Shown here: positions 1 to 8,643 of the stretch, in pieces
How the letters are laid out: each line of letters opens with the position of its first letter
How positions within the stretch are numbered: the first letter of the stretch is position 1
From: Chloroflexota bacterium
GTDB lineage: Bacteria > Chloroflexota > Anaerolineae > Anaerolineales > UBA4823
Assembly: GCA_012516075.1 (NCBI GenBank)
Contig: JAAYXE010000037.1
Span: 19,160 to 83,159, forward strand
DNA length: 64,000 nt
Reading direction: 5' to 3'
Position numbers and translations under genes: made by a program
Notes under the pieces: generated by a model
The model's input: the letters and a program-made list of their open reading frames with translations, nothing else
Database searches by the model: none
What the model was told of the DNA's origin: nothing

Positions 1-1
1 G

Positions 2-325
2 GAGGTATCGGGAGATATCATCCTGCAGGTGTGGACCAAGAGCCAGGCGGTCGCGGCTGATGTCCCTCAGGAAGTGGGCGTGAGAATTTACGCCAACAAA
101 CAGCCGCTGGCGGGGGCGGTCCCTGTTGTGCGCGTCACCCTCCCAGACGGCAGCGAATGGAGCGGCAGCTTCCCGCCCAGCGGGCCGGATGGGTCGACCG
201 TGCTGCAAATTCCGCCCATTAACGCGTTAAACGGCACCCTGATTCCCTATCAGGTATGCCTGGATCTGGAGAACGGCGTCAGTGAGTGCTTCCAGGACAG
301 CTTTATGGTCTGGGGCACACCCTGA
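2..325 (+). CDS. C-terminal part of a secreted/surface protein with an Ig-like beta-sandwich domain
   Basis: The reading frame is open from the window edge, so the gene starts upstream. The visible 107 residues read as one beta-sandwich module: alternating hydrophobic strands, a proline- and glycine-rich turn (PDGSEWSGSFPPSGPDGST), and two cysteines (VCLDLENGVSECF) that could form a disulphide, as in exported domains. The pattern resembles invasin or macroglobulin-type Ig-like modules that decorate cell-surface proteins. No catalytic motif is visible. The gene converges on the response-regulator gene with only 12 bases between the two stop codons. The function of the whole protein cannot be read from this tail. 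Confidence 0.6.
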   Translation, partial: EVSGDIILQVWTKSQAVAADVPQEVGVRIYANKQPLAGAVPVVRVTLPDGSEWSGSFPPSGPDGSTVLQIPPINALNGTLIPYQVCLDLENGVSECFQDSFMVWGTP

Positions 326-337
326 GCGGGCGTTTAT

Positions 338-1540
<1,203 letters not shown>

Positions 1541-1547
1541 GGATACC

Positions 1548-3542
1548 TCACGCTTCGTTCATTGATTTTAGTTCACGATCCGGGACGGGCAGACGGACCT
1601 GAAAAACGGTCCCACCCGGGAAACTGGTAACTTTAATCGTTCCGCGGTGCGCGGTGACAATTCGCTTGGCGATCGCCAGGCCCAGCCCCGAACCGGCGCC
1701 ACCTTTGGTGCTGAAGAAGGGCATAAAGATGCGGTCCAGATTCTCCTGGGGGATTCCTGGTCCGTTGTCGGCGACGCTGACTTCCACATACGGCCGGCGC
1801 TCCAGGGACTGCGTCACTTTGCCGCCCGGCCGGTGCGGATCCTCGGGGTGCAGGACCTGTACTTTCAGGGCCAGGTGCCCCCCATTTTCGGCCATCGCCT
1901 GGACGGCGTTGGTGATGAAGTTGCTGAACACCTGCTCCAGGGCCTTCTGGTTGCCCATTATCGTCGGTACACCTTCATCGACCTGCAGTTTGTAATCGAC
2001 ATTGGCGCGCTGGATGCGCTGGTGATAGCGATCAAGCAGCCTGCTCAGCATCAGGCCGAGATCCACCGGCTCCATGACGTATTCTGTCGGTTTGGCAAAG
2101 GACAGCACCGACTTCATCAGCTCTTCCAGGCGGTCACAGTCCTGCATCAGCCGTTCGATGGTCTTCTGGCTGGGGTCATCTTCAGGCAGGTTCATGGCCA
2201 TCAGCTGCAGGCCGGTGCTGATGTTGTTAATCGGGTTGCGGACTTCGTGGGCGAAGACGGCCGTCACCTCTCCGAGGGTGGCGCGCTGCTCGAGCTGCTG
2301 GGCATGTTCGCGAATCTGTTCCTGCTCGCTCAGGTCGCGGATGATGATCACGATGCGGCTGAGCTTATCATCCTGCATGATGGGGACGATCTGGATCTGG
2401 GCCAGAAATTCCTCACCGGAGCGCCTGAAGACGCGCGCGTCATCAACCGTCAGGCTTTTTTCTTCTGCGTGCACCTGCTGCAGAGCGGGCAGGATCGACT
2501 GGCTGGCGATCAGAATGCGGTCGATGGGCTGCCCGAGGACCTCGTCGTTCGAGTAGCCCAGCATGGTTTCCGCGGCGCGGTTGATGCGCAGCGTCGACAG
2601 GCTTTTCGATAAGACGATCAAACCTTCCTGAACCCTGCTTTCGAAGGCATCGTGGATGGCCAGCCGGGAGGCAGAGACCTGAAGCTGATCTCCCAAAGAG
2701 CGAATCTTCATATGGTTCTGAAGGATGATCGTCAGCGTGCCGGCCAGGCCGCGAGTCAGCGAGAGGATGTCTTTAAACGGTGGTTTTTCCAGGTCGGAGA
2801 TGGCCACCAGCCCGACCGCTGCTTTTGAGTGTCCCAGCGGTGCGGTGGCCAGAAAGGACAGGCGGTTCATGCGCGCCGTGCGGTGCAGACTGCTCAGGGT
2901 GCGCATATCCTGCTGCCACAGGTGCGGGCGGCGCAGGCTGGTCAGGTCCTGCGGGGGAAGGTAGCGGGGGAAGAACTCCACCGGGCCGATGCTGGCACAC
3001 AGTTCCAGGCCGGGCTGCGACTCATCGGCGCGGTAAACAGCCAGAATGTTCACGCCCAGCAGGTCTCGACCGGCCTCGAGGGCGAGGTGCAGGGCGGTTT
3101 CCAGCTCTGCGTTGTATGCAGCATTCGCCAGGTTGTAGAGATTATCCCAGAACTTGTTCAGGCGTTCATTCTCGCTGGTCGGGCTGTCGATGTCATCGAG
3201 CTCTTCGATGGTCACCAGCGCCCGGCTGCTGCCGCTGTTCAACGGAGAAACGGTCACACGGGCGTAGCCGCTGCGACCGTTCAGGCCTCTGAATTCAATG
3301 AATTCAAGTTTTTCGTTCCCTTTTTCGGCCCAGCTGGGGAAGAGCCTGTCCAGTGGAATGCTGGTCAGGGCATCCGGTTCCAGTTGAAATGTTTCATTCG
3401 CCTTTGCATTGGACAGGAGGAGACGCCGGGAGGACAGGTCCACCAGCAGGGCTGCCTGAGGCAGCACGTTGAGGACAACCTGAAGTTCGGACAGCTCCAG
3501 TTTAGGGCGACGCCCCAGGCTTGAGATCGAAAAGGGAAGCAT
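1548..3542 (-). CDS. Soluble PAS-GAF-PAS sensor histidine kinase (NtrB-like)
   Basis: 664 residues with no membrane span, so a cytoplasmic sensor. N-terminal PAS-like segment about 20-115, GAF domain about 135-275, second PAS about 300-405, then HisKA with the phospho-acceptor H432 in AVFAHEVRNPINN, and a HATPase domain with N-box NFITNAVQAM, G1 DNGPG and G2 GAGSGLGLAIAKR. The architecture is that of NtrB-like kinases that partner sigma-54 activators. The gene starts 11 bases after rpoN and ends 7 bases before the AAA+ response regulator, so the three are almost certainly co-transcribed and the regulator is the cognate partner. The input signal is unknown; the GAF domain could bind a small ligand or a nucleotide. 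Confidence 0.93.
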   Translation of the reverse strand: MLPFSISSLGRRPKLELSELQVVLNVLPQAALLVDLSSRRLLLSNAKANETFQLEPDALTSIPLDRLFPSWAEKGNEKLEFIEFRGLNGRSGYARVTVSPLNSGSSRALVTIEELDDIDSPTSENERLNKFWDNLYNLANAAYNAELETALHLALEAGRDLLGVNILAVYRADESQPGLELCASIGPVEFFPRYLPPQDLTSLRRPHLWQQDMRTLSSLHRTARMNRLSFLATAPLGHSKAAVGLVAISDLEKPPFKDILSLTRGLAGTLTIILQNHMKIRSLGDQLQVSASRLAIHDAFESRVQEGLIVLSKSLSTLRINRAAETMLGYSNDEVLGQPIDRILIASQSILPALQQVHAEEKSLTVDDARVFRRSGEEFLAQIQIVPIMQDDKLSRIVIIIRDLSEQEQIREHAQQLEQRATLGEVTAVFAHEVRNPINNISTGLQLMAMNLPEDDPSQKTIERLMQDCDRLEELMKSVLSFAKPTEYVMEPVDLGLMLSRLLDRYHQRIQRANVDYKLQVDEGVPTIMGNQKALEQVFSNFITNAVQAMAENGGHLALKVQVLHPEDPHRPGGKVTQSLERRPYVEVSVADNGPGIPQENLDRIFMPFFSTKGGAGSGLGLAIAKRIVTAHRGTIKVTSFPGGTVFQVRLPVPDRELKSMNEA

Positions 3543-3553
3543 AAAATCGGGTT

Positions 3554-4963
3554 TCAGTGGACCGCTGCCTGGCGGTAGCGAGCCGGTAAGATGCCTTCCA
3601 TAGAGCGGTACTTCGCCACAGTCCGGCGGGCCACATCGTAACCTTTCTTCCTTAATATATCGCGTATCTGCGTGTCGCTGAGCGGTTTCTTCTCGCTTTC
3701 AATGATCTCACGCACCACGGTGCGGATGTGCAGGCTGCGGTCAAACATTTTTGCCAGCGGGATGATGCGTCCATTGGGAAGCTGGACGCTCTTTCCGGAG
3801 ACCGCACGCGAGATGGTCGATTCGTGAACATCCAGCTCCTGGGCAAGCTGCGCCCGGGTAACCGGGTTGAGGCAGGCATCGCCGTGCAGGATGAAATCGC
3901 GCTGGAGAACGGCCAGCCGCTTCATCAGGCGCACCAGGGTGTTGTCGCGCTGCTGCAGGCATTTGACAAGCAGGTTGGCCTGCTCCAGGTCGGCCTGCCA
4001 CTGGCTCACTTTGTCGGGCGGGGCCTCCGCCAGTGCTTCCCGGAAAAGCGGGTTGACCCGCAGCCGGCCAGCGTACGGCGAGATGACCTCTACCACCAGC
4101 GGCGAATCGGGGGTGTTGTGCAGGCGGCTGATGACGATGTCGGGCTCATAATAGGTATTGGGAGAAGATTCGGTGGTGTGGCTCTCTCCCCAGTGGGCGC
4201 GACCCGGATACGGGTTCAGGTTGTCGCTGATGAAACGCGCAATTTCCTGCGCTTCTGCTGCGGATACTTTCAACAGGCGGCCCAGTTCCGGGTACGAACG
4301 CCGGCTGAGCATCTCCATCCCCTCTTCAATGGCTTTGAAAGCCAGTGGGGGGACAGGACGAGTCTCAGAGAGTACCTGCAGCTGGACGAGCAGCGCTTCC
4401 TGCGGGCTCGCCGATCCAACCCCTACCGGGTCCGCCCTCTGGATCAGCTGCAGGACCTTTTGCACGCGGGATGGCAGCACGTGGTGATAGCGGGCAATTT
4501 CGACCAGCGGCGTCCGCAGCAGACCGTCGTCATCCAGGCAGGTCAATATATGAGCAGCGATGGGCCGGTCTTCGGCAGCCAGCTCTGCCGCAATCTGTTT
4601 GAGCACGTGAACGGGCAGTGTTTCTGATTCGGCCACCCACTCGGTGTCCGGTGAATCTTCCACGCTGGAGCGGCTTCCCTGGTAGTTGTGGAAGTACTCA
4701 CGCGGTGAGACGTACACCACAGGCTGTTCGCCGGAGACATCAACCGGGCGGGTGCAGATGGGACAAACACTGGATGGGGGCAGGCGCCGCCGGCACGTGG
4801 GGCAGCGCTGGACCTCATCGTATTCAAGTGCCGGGTTGGAGGATAAGGCAGCCTCGATCTTCTGACTGAGCTCGAAGGAGTTCAGTTCGAGCAGAGTCAT
4901 GGTCTGCGCCAGATGAGCTGTGGTTAGCGGACGTAGTGCAGGCTTTTGTGTTTGAAGCAGCAT
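3554..4963 (-). CDS. rpoN: RNA polymerase sigma-54 factor with a zinc-ribbon insertion
   Basis: 469 residues from the ATG at 4963. Region I is the Q/L-rich N terminus, followed by the core-binding domain, the HTH (HESTISRAVSGKSVQLPNG) and the RpoN box ARRTVAKYRS at 445-454, which contacts the -24 element (usual form ARRTVAKYRE). Odd feature: CPTC (54-57) and CPIC (67-70) form a four-cysteine zinc-ribbon-like knuckle between region I and the core-binding domain, where classical RpoN has an acidic linker. The frame stays open upstream to 5110, but a -24/-12 promoter lies at 5001-5016, inside that extension. This makes 4963, about 27 bases after the predicted transcript start, the likely start codon. 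First gene of an operon with the kinase and regulator. Confidence 0.95.
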   Translation of the reverse strand: MLLQTQKPALRPLTTAHLAQTMTLLELNSFELSQKIEAALSSNPALEYDEVQRCPTCRRRLPPSSVCPICTRPVDVSGEQPVVYVSPREYFHNYQGSRSSVEDSPDTEWVAESETLPVHVLKQIAAELAAEDRPIAAHILTCLDDDGLLRTPLVEIARYHHVLPSRVQKVLQLIQRADPVGVGSASPQEALLVQLQVLSETRPVPPLAFKAIEEGMEMLSRRSYPELGRLLKVSAAEAQEIARFISDNLNPYPGRAHWGESHTTESSPNTYYEPDIVISRLHNTPDSPLVVEVISPYAGRLRVNPLFREALAEAPPDKVSQWQADLEQANLLVKCLQQRDNTLVRLMKRLAVLQRDFILHGDACLNPVTRAQLAQELDVHESTISRAVSGKSVQLPNGRIIPLAKMFDRSLHIRTVVREIIESEKKPLSDTQIRDILRKKGYDVARRTVAKYRSMEGILPARYRQAAVH

Positions 4964-5000
4964 ATGACCATCCAGGAAGTTATCTTTAATTATACGCTGT

Positions 5001-5018
5001 TGCAAGTTGTGTGCCAAA
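5001..5018 (-). promoter_or_regulatory. Sigma-54 (-24/-12) promoter upstream of rpoN
   Basis: On the minus strand the sequence reads TTTGGCACACAACTTGCA. It matches the consensus YTGGCACG-N4-TTGCW, with the GG (5015-5014) and GC (5003-5002) exactly 12 bases apart. Transcription should start near 4990, leaving a leader of about 27 bases to the rpoN ATG. No similarly good site was seen elsewhere in the window by eye. Confidence 0.8.
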
Positions 5019-5179
5019 TGAAAAACCTGCCTTGCCAATCTGTTAATGCCCTTTCCGTGTACAAAAACATGCTGATCGTCTATCCTGAACGTGACTTTGA
5101 TTATCAACACGCTGCGCTGGAAGTGTTAAAATGAGAAACAGATGAACCCTGGATTAAGACCATAGGAACCCAGACACCC

Positions 5180-6142
5180 ATGCTACGATCATTTCTGATT
5201 TATCTGTCCAAAGCCGCCTGGGCGCGGCACGCCGTCACCCGCTGGCCCGTCGCCTGGCGCGCGGCCTCACGCTTCATTGCCGGGGAAAAGCTGGCGGATG
5301 GAATTCGCGTGGTGCAGTCACTGAACGAGCGAGGGATCCTTGCAACCCTTGACCACCTCGGCGAGCACACCACCACCAGGGAAGAAGCCGTCCAGGCGAC
5401 TCAGGCCATCCTTGAAATGCTGGATGCCATTCAGAAGTCTGGTGTGCGCGCAAACGTCTCCCTGAAGCTGACCCAGCTCGGGCTGGCACTGGATCCCGAT
5501 TTTTGTGCCGACCAGCTGCAGCGCATCCTCACCTATGCCCGCGAGCGCGATAATTTCGTGCGCATCGATATGGAGGAAGCAACCTGGACGGATATCACCC
5601 TGGAGATCTACCAGCGTATGCGTGATGTCTACCACCTGGACAATACAGGGGTGGTCATTCAGGCCTACCTGTTCCGCAGCGAAGAGGATGTGCGCCGCAT
5701 TGCCGGATCCGGCGGGCGAATACGCCTGTGCAAAGGGGCCTACAAAGAACCTCCCGAGATCGCCTACCCCAGAAAACAGGATGTGGATGCGAACTACGAC
5801 CGTCTGGCGGAAATCATCATGGAGGCTGATGCGCGCAGCGGCGAAGACACAGAACGCCCCGACTGAAAATTCCCGCCCATTCCGGCCATTGCCACCCACG
5901 ACCCGAAGCGCATCGAACATGCAAAAAACGCTGCCCGGCGGATTGGCCTGCCCAATAACGCCGTTGAGTTTCAGATGCTGTACGGCATCCGTCGTGATCT
6001 GCAGGAAGAACTGGTCAGAGAAGGCTATCCGGTGCGCGTTTATGTTCCTTACGGCAGGGAATGGTACCCCTATTACGTCCGCCGCCTGGCGGAGCGGCCT
6101 GCCAATCTGTGGTTCTTCATCACCAACTTCTTCCGTAAATAA
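5180..6142 (+). pseudogene. Proline dehydrogenase interrupted by an in-frame TGA
   Basis: FAD-dependent proline dehydrogenase oxidises proline to pyrroline-5-carboxylate. Residues 1-228 (5180-5866) hold the first strands of the barrel, including RIDMEEATWTDITL, GVVIQAYLFRSEED and RLCKGAYKEP. A TGA at 5864-5866 then stops the frame. The same frame continues for 91 codons with the rest of the family: PAIATHD, FQMLYGIRRDLQEEL and the substrate-binding GREWYPYYVRRLAERP, ending at TAA 6140-6142. The residues around the stop, PD-stop-KFPPIPAIATHD, fit a loop where glycine (GGA) would be natural, so one G-to-T change explains the break. The truncated product lacks the C-terminal active-site helix and is probably inactive. 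Alternatives are a sequencing error or read-through; selenocysteine is unlikely because no cysteine is expected there. Confidence 0.85.
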
Positions 6143-6267
6143 AAATTGGCTGCCTGCTGTAAACAGGGACTGGCAGCGTGCTCACGCGGTCAGCCCCTGA
6201 TGCTTTTAATTCCTGCATTCTTTTCTCGTTGGGCGGTCTGCGACAGGATATGGTACACTGATACATC

Positions 6268-6281
6268 TGAACAGGTTTTCA
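6268..6281 (+). promoter_or_regulatory. Candidate ArsR/SmtB operator
   Basis: TGAACAGGTTTTCA is a 6-2-6 imperfect palindrome with the TGAA...TTCA core typical of ArsR/SmtB-family operators. It lies 18 bases upstream of the repressor start codon. It is nested inside a wider inverted repeat, TGATACA (6259-6265) and TGTATCA (6294-6300). Autoregulation is the likely role. Confidence 0.5.
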
Positions 6282-6299
6282 AAAGTCAGGTGGTGTATC

Positions 6300-6614
6300 A
6301 TGCCGTTATCGCCGGGTCAAATCCAGGTTGTCGATGAGCAGACAGCAGCATATATCGCGGAGCTCTTTCGTGCCTTCAGCGATCCCACGCGTGTGCGCCT
6401 GATCTCCGCCATGGTATCCGGAGAGCAGAGCGTGGGCGCGCTGGCCCAGGCGATCCAGTTGAGCGAGTCGGCCGTCTCTCACCAGCTGCGGGTGCTGCGC
6501 CAGCTGCGTCTGGTGCGGGCGCGCAAAGCCGGCCGCCAGGTGTTTTACTCCCTCCTGGATGAGCACGTGCGCGATCTTTACCTGCGCGGTCTCGAGCACG
6601 TCCTCGACAGCTGA
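6300..6614 (+). CDS. ArsR/SmtB-family metal-responsive repressor, alpha-5 zinc-site type
   Basis: 104 residues with the compact winged-helix fold: FSDPTRVRLI, recognition helix SESAVSHQLRVLRQLRLV, and a beta-wing RKAGRQVFYSL. The last helix DEHVRDLYLRGLEHVLD has the spacing D-x-H-(10)-H-x2-D. That matches the alpha-5 zinc site of SmtB and CzrA (D/H/H/E or H), with aspartate as the fourth ligand. The alpha-3 ELCVCD arsenic/cadmium motif is absent. It should therefore release DNA on binding zinc or a similar ion. Start ATG at 6300 follows AGGTGG. An operator-like palindrome lies just upstream. The next gene downstream, a rhodanese, is a plausible target. Confidence 0.88.
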   Translation: MPLSPGQIQVVDEQTAAYIAELFRAFSDPTRVRLISAMVSGEQSVGALAQAIQLSESAVSHQLRVLRQLRLVRARKAGRQVFYSLLDEHVRDLYLRGLEHVLDS

Positions 6615-6630
6615 TTCCTCGACAGATGAT
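6601..6630 (+). repeat. Tandem 15-bp duplication at the arsR stop codon
   Basis: TCCTCGACAGCTGAT at 6601-6615 is followed directly by TCCTCGACAGATGAT at 6616-6630 with one mismatch. The first copy contains the arsR stop codon. It looks like a recent slippage duplication. Confidence 0.75.
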
Positions 6631-6728
6631 TCATGGTATGATGCACATCGAACAGGGGAAAACCAGGCCTTCCATGATGGATGCAAAAGGGTGGAGGCTG
6701 AAAATCAAATCCATTTACGAGGAGAATA

Positions 6729-7220
6729 ATGGCCAAGAAACGCAGAACTCGTTCCCGCTCTCCCTGGCCGCTGGTTCTAATGCTGCTGGGTATCGCCCTG
6801 GTTGCCAGCGCAGTCATCTGGTTAGCTTCGTTAAACCAGTCTACGCAGGTAGCGGCAGGGCCGACCGATCCGGCGGAGCAGATTATTCCCTTCCCAAATA
6901 TTGAGCGAGTATCCCTGCAGGACGCCTACCAGGCTTATCAGGATGGGAGCGCGGTTTTCGTGGATGTGCGCGGTGATCCATTCTATTTCCAGGCGCACAT
7001 CCCGGGTGCGTTGAACATCCCGTTGAACGACCTTCCGGACCGCATCCAGGAACTGGATCCATCTGCCTGGATCATCACCTACTGTACCTGACCGGCGGAA
7101 GAATCGAGCGCCCGTGCGGCGCAGTATCTTGTCGATCAGGGATTTACGAATGTAACACCGTTGCTGGGGGGCCTGGGAGCCTGGTCACAGGCAGGCTACC
7201 CGCTGGAACAGGAGCAGTAA
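6729..7220 (+). CDS. Membrane-anchored rhodanese domain protein with TGA at the catalytic position (putative selenoprotein)
   Basis: Read through the TGA at 7089-7091, the gene encodes 163 residues. It has a basic N terminus, one membrane span (about 13-33) and a single rhodanese domain: VFVDVRGDPFYFQAHIPGALNIPLNDL, then IITYCT-stop-PAEESSARAAQYL and LLGGLGAWSQAGYPLE. The stop codon (residue 121) falls in the active-site loop where related rhodaneses carry a cysteine (form YC-x-C-P). The conserved domain continues after it in the same frame without a break. A perfect hairpin lies 17 bases past the TGA, as expected for a bacterial SECIS. This makes selenocysteine the favoured reading, with a cysteine-codon mutation or sequencing error as alternatives. 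RBS GAGGAG precedes ATG 6729. The domain would face the outside, acting in sulfur transfer or thiol redox. It sits between the metal-responsive repressor and a DinB gene. Confidence 0.75.
7089..7130 (+). promoter_or_regulatory. Candidate bacterial SECIS element after in-frame TGA
   Basis: TGA at 7089-7091 is followed by a stem GCGCC (7108-7112), a 5-base loop CGUGC (7113-7117) and GGCGC (7118-7122). The loop begins 22 bases after the TGA and has G as its second base. Both fit the published bacterial SECIS rules (loop 16-37 bases away, G within the first two loop bases). A weaker outer helix (7099-7104 with 7126-7130) can extend it. The structure would recruit SelB with selenocysteyl-tRNA. Confidence 0.55.
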
Positions 7221-7224
7221 GCCA

Positions 7225-7737
7225 ATGGCAGAAACCGGACCCTATCTGGCAGAACGCCTGCGTGTGGAGGGGGAGAAGTCCGTCCGCTTTTTTGAAGAAC
7301 TGGCGCCGGAAGATTGGGGGCGAACCATTTATACCGAAGGCTCGCGCTGGTCGGTGCGCGACATCGTGGCCCATTTTGTCGCTGCGGAGTATGCCTTCAC
7401 CCTGCTGATAGATAATATCCTGCAGGGCGGGTCCGGTTCGCCAGAAGACCTGGACCTTAATGAGTACAACGAGCGGCGGGTGGCAAAACTGAACGCCGAT
7501 TCCGTTCCGGAGCTGCTGGCGAAATTTTCCCAGTACCGGAATGCAAATGCGCAGCGGGTGGAGAGCCTCTCCGCTGCGGACCTGGAGCGCCGTGGCCGGC
7601 ACCCTTTCCTGGGGGTTGCGCCGCTGGTGGATATCATCAAGTTAATCTACCGTCACAACCAGATCCACCAGCGAGAGATCCGCCAGGCGCTGGCCCCGGC
7701 GATGAATTCGATTGAGGACGGCACCACCCCGACATGA
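7225..7737 (+). CDS. DinB-superfamily protein
   Basis: 170 residues with the four-helix DinB fold. Metal-ligand candidates are the histidine in WSVRDIVAHFVAAE and the pair in IYRHNQIHQREI near the C terminus, the usual three-histidine arrangement of DinB/YfiT-type proteins. Members act as metal-dependent thiol S-transferases or hydrolases (bacillithiol and mycothiol systems) or have no known role; the substrate here is unknown. The start follows the rhodanese stop by 4 bases and the end overlaps the next gene by 4 bases (ATGA), so it is part of the same operon as the rhodanese and the prenyltransferase. Confidence 0.8.
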   Translation: MAETGPYLAERLRVEGEKSVRFFEELAPEDWGRTIYTEGSRWSVRDIVAHFVAAEYAFTLLIDNILQGGSGSPEDLDLNEYNERRVAKLNADSVPELLAKFSQYRNANAQRVESLSAADLERRGRHPFLGVAPLVDIIKLIYRHNQIHQREIRQALAPAMNSIEDGTTPT

Positions 7738-8639
7738 AGAATTTTCAGCTCTTTATCCGCCTGGCGCGCCCTCTTTTCCTCCTGGGTGGGATCCTGCTCT
7801 ATGCCCTGGGGGTGGGAATTGCCCGCTACCTGGGGCAGGAGATCGACTGGTCCCTGTACCTGCTCGGGCAGGCCTGGGTGACAATATTACAATTGAGCAC
7901 CCATTTCTTTAATGAGTATTATAATGGACCTGAAGACCTGGATAATCCCAACCGCACCCCGTTCACAGGAGGCAGCGGCACGATCGGGCCCGGCAAGCTG
8001 CCGCGCAGCACAGCGCTGATTGCTGGCCTGGCCTGCCTGGCTGTGCTGACATCCCTCACCGTTTTAATGATGGCGAGCACAGATCTGCCCCCGGCTGCCT
8101 ACCTGATCATGGTGCTGGCTTTCCTGGGTTCTTTTTTCTATTCAGCGCCGCCGGTTAGCCTGGAAAGATCCGGATATGGGGAGCTGACCACGTCGATCCT
8201 GGTGGCATTCTTTGTGCCGGCATTCGGTTTTATCCTCCAGTATGGAGAATTCCACCGCCTGCTGGCGATGAGCACCTTTCCATTGACCGTGCTGCACCTT
8301 GCCATGCTGATCTCGTTTGAGTTTCCGGATTACGCCACCGATATGAAGCACGAGAAGAGGACCCTTCTGGTGCGCGTGGGGTGGCAGAGCGGCATGGTGC
8401 TGCACAACCTGCTGATCCTGACCGCCTTCCTGCTCCTGGCGCTCGCGGCAGTCTTCGGCCTGCCCTGGTTCATCGCGCTGCCGGCCTTCCTTCCCATGCC
8501 TCTGGGGCTGCTCCAGATCTGGCAAATGCGGCGGATTGCGGATGGGATGAAGCCAAACTGGACTGCATTGACGCTCAACGCGCTGGCCCTTTTTGCGGCC
8601 TGCGCCTACATGATCACATTTTCCTACTGGATGAATTGA
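7734..8639 (+). CDS. UbiA-family prenyltransferase (MenA-like)
   Basis: 301 residues with about eight membrane helices. The two aspartate-rich motifs of UbiA enzymes are present in MenA-like forms: NEYYNGPEDLDNPN (first, Mg-prenyl diphosphate binding) and FPDYATDMKHEKRTLLVRVG (second). TPFTGGSGTI between them is also typical of 1,4-dihydroxy-2-naphthoate prenyltransferases. The likely reaction is prenylation of an aromatic acid in menaquinone synthesis, in the cytoplasmic membrane. No other men genes are nearby, so the exact acceptor is inferred. Translation is probably coupled to the DinB gene through the ATGA overlap. Confidence 0.8.
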   Translation: MKNFQLFIRLARPLFLLGGILLYALGVGIARYLGQEIDWSLYLLGQAWVTILQLSTHFFNEYYNGPEDLDNPNRTPFTGGSGTIGPGKLPRSTALIAGLACLAVLTSLTVLMMASTDLPPAAYLIMVLAFLGSFFYSAPPVSLERSGYGELTTSILVAFFVPAFGFILQYGEFHRLLAMSTFPLTVLHLAMLISFEFPDYATDMKHEKRTLLVRVGWQSGMVLHNLLILTAFLLLALAAVFGLPWFIALPAFLPMPLGLLQIWQMRRIADGMKPNWTALTLNALALFAACAYMITFSYWMN

Positions 8640-8643
8640 GTGT

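Noticed and set aside
1647..2612. 321-codon open frame antisense to the histidine kinase
   Set aside because: Fully inside a well-supported kinase gene on the other strand; no domain or RBS.
4964..5110. N-terminal extension of RpoN to ATG 5110
   Set aside because: The extension has no RpoN similarity and the -24/-12 promoter lies inside it.
5864..5866. Selenocysteine or recoded glycine at the proline dehydrogenase TGA
   Set aside because: The position is a loop where no cysteine is expected, and TGA is an ordinary stop in many genes here, so code reassignment is excluded.
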